A stretch of DNA of 64,000 nucleotides. Origin: Mycolicibacterium chitae (GTDB taxonomy: Bacteria; Actinomycetota; Actinomycetes; Mycobacteriales; Mycobacteriaceae). Position numbers and translations under genes: made by a program. Within the stretch, counting starts at the first letter, position 1; each line of letters starts with the position of its first letter. Positions 59,085-64,000 of the stretch are shown here, piece after piece. The notes under the pieces were generated by a model. That model searched no databases and was not told where the DNA came from. It saw nothing but the letters and a program-made list of their open reading frames with translations. The stretch covers positions 4,030,001 through 4,094,000 of the forward strand of contig NZ_LR134355.1 of the NCBI RefSeq assembly GCF_900637205.1, written 5' to 3'.

Positions 59085-60272
59085 ATGACAGCACCGGACC
59101 TGTTCTCACCGGCCACGGTCGGAAACCGAGCGATCGAGAATCGGATCTGGTTCGCGCCCTGCACACGGCACCGGGCGACCATCGACGAGATCCCCACGCC
59201 GCTGATGGCCCAGTACTACGCCCAGCGGGCCGGTGCCGGCGTCATCGTCACCGAAGGCGTCAACCCCTCGCCGCGCGGGCGCGGCTACGACTTCGTCCCC
59301 GCGATCTACACCGACGAACACGAGGCCGGGTGGCGGCCGGTCACCGACGCGGTCCACCAGCGCGGCGGCACGATCTTCATGCAGCTCATGCACGTGGGCC
59401 GGCTCTCGTTCGAGGAGTACCAACCGGCGGGCGCGAAGCCGGTGGCACCGTCGGCCATCCAGCCCGACCCCGACTTTCGCGGCTACACCTGGACCTGCCC
59501 GCGCCCGAAGCGCGCCTTCGGGCAACCCCGCGCATTGACCACGGCCGAAATTCACGAGGAGATCGAGTGGCACGCACAGGCCGCGGTGCGTGCCGTGCGC
59601 GCGGGGATGGACGGCATCGAATTGCACGCCGCGAGCGGCTACCTCGTCAACCAGTTCCTCGCGTCGAGCGTGAACCACCGCACGGACTCCTACGGCGGCT
59701 CGGTAGCCAACCGGGTTCGGTTCCTGCTGGAGGTGGTCGACGCCATCGTTGCGGCCATCGGCGCACACCGCACCGCAGTGAAGCTGTCCCCCACCTTTTA
59801 TTTCAACGACGTTCGCGACGACGACTGGGTTGCCACCTTCAGCCACGCCGCGCGGGAGTTGAGTTCCCGGGGCCTGGCGTTCCTGGAGGTGTCCGATTAT
59901 GGGGAGTACTACTCCTATCAATCGGAGACTCGCGCCGTCGGGTTGATGCGCGAGCATTACGACGGCTTCCTCGTCGCCAACGGCGGCTATTCGCGCGGCA
60001 CCGGCGCGGACGCCGTGGCCGCCGGCCATGCGGACGCGATCTCGTATGGCGCGCTGTTCATCGCCAATCCGGACCTGCCCGAGCGGTTCCGGCACGGCGC
60101 ACCGCTGACCGCCCCGGACCCGACGACCTTCTACGGTCCGCCGACCGCGCAGGGCTACACGGACTATCCGACCTGGGACCCGCGGGCGGCGGTCGGCGCA
60201 GACGCCGATTCGGCGAATCTCGCCGCCGACCCCTCGACGTTCATCCCGCAGGCCGACCAACGCGGGTCGTGA
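59085..60272 (+). CDS. Old Yellow Enzyme family flavin oxidoreductase
   Basis: 395-aa FMN barrel that reduces activated C=C bonds or demethylates. The substrate motif usually HxxN/H-GY reads HAASGY: H181 and Y186 are kept, but the partner at 184 is Ser. The signature NRTDSYGGS-like segment is VNHRTDSYGGSVANR. ATG 59085 chosen. Divergent from EthD and upstream of the P450, so part of the oxidation-reduction set. Confidence 0.9.
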   Translation: MTAPDLFSPATVGNRAIENRIWFAPCTRHRATIDEIPTPLMAQYYAQRAGAGVIVTEGVNPSPRGRGYDFVPAIYTDEHEAGWRPVTDAVHQRGGTIFMQLMHVGRLSFEEYQPAGAKPVAPSAIQPDPDFRGYTWTCPRPKRAFGQPRALTTAEIHEEIEWHAQAAVRAVRAGMDGIELHAASGYLVNQFLASSVNHRTDSYGGSVANRVRFLLEVVDAIVAAIGAHRTAVKLSPTFYFNDVRDDDWVATFSHAARELSSRGLAFLEVSDYGEYYSYQSETRAVGLMREHYDGFLVANGGYSRGTGADAVAAGHADAISYGALFIANPDLPERFRHGAPLTAPDPTTFYGPPTAQGYTDYPTWDPRAAVGADADSANLAADPSTFIPQADQRGS

Positions 60273-60482
60273 CCGCCCGCCGCGCCCACACATCCGGGTC
60301 ACTCGCAGAATCATTATTTACTATCGGCGCCGCGAAGGACTTGGCAGACCGTGCTGCGAGGCCTCCGACCGACCGCCGACTTCCGGACTATTTACGCAGC
60401 TCAACGATGTATCTTCAGGGCGTCTACCGGGCGGCACAAACCCGCCTTCACACGGCAACCTTGACGGCATGATCGGTTCTAT

Positions 60483-60503
60483 GTGATGCTATCGGCAATC
60501 ACT
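60483..60503 (+). promoter_or_regulatory. Island motif 2, copy upstream of the P450
   Basis: GTGATGCTATCGGCAATCAC followed by T; it has outer arms GTGAT/ATCAC and matches 19 of 21 bases of the mce promoter copy. It starts 80 bp before the P450 ATG. The remainder of the 290-bp gap 60273-60562 holds no gene I can support. Confidence 0.55.
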
Positions 60504-60562
60504 AATGTGAGCAGGGTCATTTCCACCGAAGCAGCGTGGCGCGTACTCCAGGAGGATCTGAA

Positions 60563-61780
60563 ATGGCGATCACCGAGCAAACAACCACCGCCCAGCCCGG
60601 CGGCTCCGACGCGGGAACCGCACAGCCCCCGGCGTTTCCGTTCAAGCGGACCTGTCCGTTCGCACCCGCGGCGGAGTACGCCGAGGTGGACGGGGTCACC
60701 GAGGTGTTGTTCAAGAACGTTCCGGCCTGGCTGGTCACCGATCACCAGAACGTGAAGGCCGTGCTGGCGGACCGCGCGGCAAGCGTGCAGAACATCCCAG
60801 ACCCGTCGCGCGGCGACTCCGGAGATCAGGCCATGCCCGGCTTCTTCCTGGCGATGGATCCCCCGGAGCAGACTCGTCTGCGCAAGATGCTCGCCCGCGA
60901 GTTCACTCCGCGTCGCATGGAGGCCATGCGGCCGACGGTGGAGCGGATCGCCAACAACCTCATCGACGCGATGCTCGAGAAGCCCGGCACCGGCGACATC
61001 GTCGAGGACATCGCGCTTCCGTTGCCCTCGCTGGTGATCTGCGAACTCCTCGGTGTGCCCTACGACAAGCACGACTGGTTCCAGGTGGAGACCCGCAAGG
61101 TGCTGGATTCCGACGCCGCTCCGGAGGAAGTGAACGGCGCGATCATGGCGGTCATGCAGTACCTCGGCGAGCTCACGGCCAGCAAGCTGGAGAACCCCGG
61201 CGACGACCTGATCAGCCTGCTGGTCAACCACGTTCGCAGCGGCGACCTCGAACTGAACGAGGTGGCCGGCATGGCCACGCTGCTGCTGATGGCCGGCCAC
61301 GAGACCACGGGCAACATGATCTCGCTGGGCATGTTCACCCTCCTCGAGCATCCCGATCAGCTCGAACAGATCCGGCAGGATCCCACGCTGCTGCCCGGCG
61401 CGGTCGAAGAACTGCTGCGCTTCGACGACATCATCGGCAACCTGCCACGGACGATTACCGCCGACGTGGAGATCGGTGGTCACACGTTCAAGGAGGGCGA
61501 CATCGTCATGGTGGCCATGGATGCGGCCAACCGTGACCCGAAGGTCTTCGACGATCCCAATACCTTGAACATCCGCCGAGATGCGCGCAGCCACATCGCA
61601 TTCGGATACGGCATCCACGTCTGCCTCGGCGCTCCCCTGGCGCGCGTCGAGTTGCAGGTCGTGATCAACGCGCTGCTGCAGCGGATCCCGACCCTCAAGG
61701 TTGCGGTGCCCGCCGAGGAGGTCGAGCTCAAGAACGACGCTCGGATCTTCGGACTCAAGGCGCTCCCCGTCACCTGGTGA
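60563..61780 (+). CDS. Cytochrome P450
   Basis: 405-aa bacterial soluble P450: oxygen-binding I-helix AGHETT at 244-249, K-helix EELLR, haem loop FGYGIHVCLGAPLAR with C354 as the iron ligand. GGAGG lies upstream of ATG 60563. Its reductase gene follows after 16 bp, so electron supply is encoded in the same transcript. Substrate unknown; CYP family not assigned. Confidence 0.93.
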   Translation: MAITEQTTTAQPGGSDAGTAQPPAFPFKRTCPFAPAAEYAEVDGVTEVLFKNVPAWLVTDHQNVKAVLADRAASVQNIPDPSRGDSGDQAMPGFFLAMDPPEQTRLRKMLAREFTPRRMEAMRPTVERIANNLIDAMLEKPGTGDIVEDIALPLPSLVICELLGVPYDKHDWFQVETRKVLDSDAAPEEVNGAIMAVMQYLGELTASKLENPGDDLISLLVNHVRSGDLELNEVAGMATLLLMAGHETTGNMISLGMFTLLEHPDQLEQIRQDPTLLPGAVEELLRFDDIIGNLPRTITADVEIGGHTFKEGDIVMVAMDAANRDPKVFDDPNTLNIRRDARSHIAFGYGIHVCLGAPLARVELQVVINALLQRIPTLKVAVPAEEVELKNDARIFGLKALPVTW

Positions 61781-61796
61781 ACATCGAGGAATACGC

Positions 61797-62801
61797 ATGA
61801 CCGGGGTCGATTGTCTGCCTCAGCCGAGCACCGTTCGGCTAGTGATGCGCGAGTACGAGGCCGACGTGACGGTGGCCGAGAAGACCACCGTCGCCGACGG
61901 TGTCGCCTCCTTGCTGCTGCGCGAGGTCGGCGGCCACCCGCTGCCCGAATGGGAGCCCGGCGCGCACATCGACCTGGTCATGCCCTCGGGCCTGGTGCGC
62001 CAGTACTCGTTGTGTGGGGATCCCGCGGATCGCGGGTCCTGGCGCATCGCGGTGCTCCGCGAACCCGAGGGACAGTCGCGCGGCGGTTCGATCTATGTGC
62101 ACGACTCGATCGAGCCGGGGACGACGCTGCGTATCCGCGGCCCGCGCAACCACTTTCGGCTGGCGCCCGCCGCCAACTATGTGTTTGTCGCCGGCGGCAT
62201 CGGCATCACCCCGATCCTCGCGATGGTGGCAGAAGCCGAAGCTGCCGGGGCAAGCTGGCGGATTGTCTACGGCGGCCGCAGCATCCACTCGATGGCTTTT
62301 CTCGACGAGCTGTCCACCCACGGCGACCGGGTCGACATCTGGCCGCAGGATCAGCGCGGCCTCATCGATCTCGACGCCACCGTCGGATCGGCGCAGCCCG
62401 ACACCCTCGTGTATTGCTGCGGACCGACCGGCCTGCTGAAGGCCGTCGAGCAGCATTGCGCCAGTTGGCCGCTCGATGCCCTGCGGGTGGAACGGTTCAC
62501 CAGCAGTATCGGTGAGGTCGAACACCTGGAGAACCGGCCCATCGAGGTCGAGCTGGCGCAGCAGGGCATGACGGTGACGGTGCCTGCCGACCGATCGGTA
62601 CTCGAGGCCCTCGAGGAGCAGGGCCTCCCCGTGATGTCCTCGTGCCGGTCGGGTATGTGCGGCACCTGCGAGACCCCGGTCCTCAGCGGCATTCCCGAGC
62701 ACCGCGACGACGTCCTCACCCATGAGGAACGGGAATCCAACGAATACATGATGATCTGCGTGTCCCGCTGCCGCGGCGACAAGCTCGTCCTCGACATCTG
62801 A
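61797..62801 (+). CDS. Phthalate-dioxygenase-reductase-type FMN/2Fe-2S reductase
   Basis: 334 aa in the order flavin domain (RQYSLCGDP for FMN), NAD domain (VAGGIGITPILAM, YCCGPTGLL), C-terminal plant-type ferredoxin with C283, C288, C291 and C321 (CX4CX2CX29C). This is the same order as the reductase part of self-sufficient P450 RhF enzymes, here as a separate protein 16 bp behind the P450. It would pass electrons from NAD(P)H to that P450. Confidence 0.92.
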   Translation: MTGVDCLPQPSTVRLVMREYEADVTVAEKTTVADGVASLLLREVGGHPLPEWEPGAHIDLVMPSGLVRQYSLCGDPADRGSWRIAVLREPEGQSRGGSIYVHDSIEPGTTLRIRGPRNHFRLAPAANYVFVAGGIGITPILAMVAEAEAAGASWRIVYGGRSIHSMAFLDELSTHGDRVDIWPQDQRGLIDLDATVGSAQPDTLVYCCGPTGLLKAVEQHCASWPLDALRVERFTSSIGEVEHLENRPIEVELAQQGMTVTVPADRSVLEALEEQGLPVMSSCRSGMCGTCETPVLSGIPEHRDDVLTHEERESNEYMMICVSRCRGDKLVLDI

Positions 62802-62926
62802 ATCGCGCTTCACCCCACGCTTGGCCGGCGAGGGTCCGCCCAACTCCCCCACGGGCCGGACCCCGCCGGCCTCCTTTCCCGGCGGCACGCTCGCCACCGT
62901 CGCAGTGACGCCCATCACGTTATTTA

Positions 62927-62944
62927 ACTAGAATCAAAACTAAC
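62927..62944 (+). promoter_or_regulatory. Island motif 1, copy upstream of the LLM gene
   Basis: ACTAGAATCAAAACTAAC; its complement is identical over 18 bp to the thiolase operon copy. A possible -35 TTGACA follows at 62969-62974. The gap 62802-63069 has no gene. Confidence 0.65.
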
Positions 62945-63069
62945 GTTAATGGAGCAAATACCTGTATATTGACAGTACTGCGACAAATAACATCCAAATT
63001 TGAGTTTCACAATGGGACCGCAGGACCGTCGCGGGTGGGGTCCGGTACAGCCCGGAAAGGCGTCAGCAC

Positions 63070-64000
63070 ATGCGAATCGGCACCGTCCTCGACTTCGGCC
63101 GACCGATGTCGGTCGTGGGCGATGAGATCGCCGCCTGGGAACAGGTCGGCCTGGCGTCGGTGACCCTGGGCGAGGCCTACACCCTCGACGCCCCAACTCA
63201 ACTCGCCTATCTGGCGGCCCGCACCGACTCCGTCGAACTGGCCACCGGCGTCCTCCCCCTGGACACCCGGACCCCCACGCTCATCGCGACCACCGCGGCC
63301 GGCCTGGACTATGTGTCGGCCGGACGCGCCCGGCTCGGCCTCGGGCCGTCCGGCCCCCAGGTGGTCGAGGGCTTCCACGGGCTGCCGTTCGGCGACGTCC
63401 CCGGCAAGACCCGGGAGACCATCGAGATCTGCCGGTCCGTCTGGCGCCGGGAGACCCTGCAGCACGACGGGCGCCACTACCAGATCCCACTGGATCCGAG
63501 CCGCGGCACCGGGCTCGGAAAGCCGCTGAAGCTCATCAATCGCCCGGTGCGAGACCGTATTCCGGTGTCGATCGCCTCCCTCGGCCCGCGCATGGTGGAA
63601 CTGACCGCCGAGATCGCCGAGGGCTGGGAGCCCATCTTCTTCTACCCGGAGAAGGTCCAGGATGTCTGGGGCGAGGCCCTGGCCAAGGGCAACGCCAAGC
63701 GCTCGGCCGATCTCGGCCCGCTCGAGATCATCGCCCGCGCCCCGCTGGCCGTCGTCGACGGTGACGCCTCGGCCTGGATCGATGCCGCCAAGCCGCAACT
63801 GGCGCTGTACGTCGGCGGGATGGGCTCGCGCGAGCAGAACTTCTACAACCGACTGGTCGCGGCGTACGGATTCGAAAAGGAAGCGGCCACCATCCAGGAC
63901 CACTTCCTGTCCGGCCGCCACGCCGAGGCCGCGGCCGCGGTGCCGGACGAGCTGGTCCACGCGACCGCCCTCATCGGCGACGTCGACCACCTCCGGCAAC
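63070..64000 (+). CDS. F420-dependent LLM-class oxidoreductase, C-terminus cut
   Basis: Luciferase-like TIM-barrel enzyme, first 310 residues from ATG 63070 (MRIGTVLDFGRPMSVVGDEI). Family features are ATGVLPLDTRTPTLIATTAAGLD, the GRARLGLGPSGPQVVEGFHG segment and SIASLGPRMVELTAEIAEGW. In mycobacteria most of these use F420; hydride transfer to or from a lipid or ketone is possible. It has its own promoter with a motif 1 copy. The gene continues past the right edge. Confidence 0.88.
   Translation, partial: MRIGTVLDFGRPMSVVGDEIAAWEQVGLASVTLGEAYTLDAPTQLAYLAARTDSVELATGVLPLDTRTPTLIATTAAGLDYVSAGRARLGLGPSGPQVVEGFHGLPFGDVPGKTRETIEICRSVWRRETLQHDGRHYQIPLDPSRGTGLGKPLKLINRPVRDRIPVSIASLGPRMVELTAEIAEGWEPIFFYPEKVQDVWGEALAKGNAKRSADLGPLEIIARAPLAVVDGDASAWIDAAKPQLALYVGGMGSREQNFYNRLVAAYGFEKEAATIQDHFLSGRHAEAAAAVPDELVHATALIGDVDHLRQ

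Overview
The window is high-GC chromosomal DNA of a mycobacterium, most likely an environmental, fast-growing Mycobacterium/Mycolicibacterium. The evidence is the mycolic-acid genes (hadA-hadB-hadC and two cyclopropane/methoxy-mycolate methyltransferases), the Mce ATPase MceG, a complete mce transporter operon, and a gene order in the first 21 kb that follows M. tuberculosis Rv0655-Rv0632c as I recall it (mceG, carotenoid oxygenase, TetR, rplL, rplJ, ROK kinase, ABC1 kinase, lipase, mmaA genes, rplA, rplK, nusG, secE, tRNA-Trp, hadC-hadB-hadA, rpmG, tRNA-Met, tRNA-Thr, glyoxalase-like, echA). No transposase, integrase, CRISPR array or rRNA was seen.

Layout. 1-21.2 kb is a conserved core: translation (rplL, rplJ, rplA, rplK, rpmG, nusG, secE, three tRNAs) and mycolate synthesis. 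Lineage-specific genes sit among them: a WYL regulator with two DinB-fold genes, a VanX-type dipeptidase directly behind rplA, and an nsrR-hmp nitric-oxide defence operon. 21.2-29.2 kb holds a TetR gene, a NERD-helicase, a calcium-type P-ATPase, a pirin, a small acetyltransferase, two small membrane proteins and a lipoprotein.

29.2-64 kb looks like one lipid or ketone catabolism and import island. It has an SDR; a thiolase-MaoC-MaoC operon; a tandem-TetR (Mce3R-like) regulator; an HSL esterase; an SDR; and a ten-gene mce operon on the minus strand (yrbEA, yrbEB, mceA-F and two mas genes). These are followed by a minus-strand operon of Baeyer-Villiger monooxygenase, esterase, second Baeyer-Villiger monooxygenase, SDR and zinc alcohol dehydrogenase. 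The rest is a second tandem-TetR regulator, an APH-type kinase, an acyl-CoA synthetase, an EthD protein, an Old Yellow Enzyme homologue, a cytochrome P450 with its own FMN/2Fe-2S reductase, and an F420-type luciferase-like enzyme cut by the window end.

The genes suggest a route: Mce permease imports a hydrophobic substrate (energised by MceG, whose gene starts this window); P450, OYE and SDRs modify it; Baeyer-Villiger oxygenation turns a ketone into an ester; the esterase releases an alcohol and an acid; ADH/SDR oxidise the alcohol; FadD, MaoC hydratase and thiolase handle the acyl part. The substrate cannot be read from sequence. The strongest new signal is regulatory. An asymmetric 18-bp element occurs in at least four promoters of the island and a second shared element in three (mce, BVMO and P450 promoters), while two paralogous tandem-TetR proteins with almost identical recognition helices lie on either side of the mce operon. 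This looks like a compact Mce3R-like regulon.
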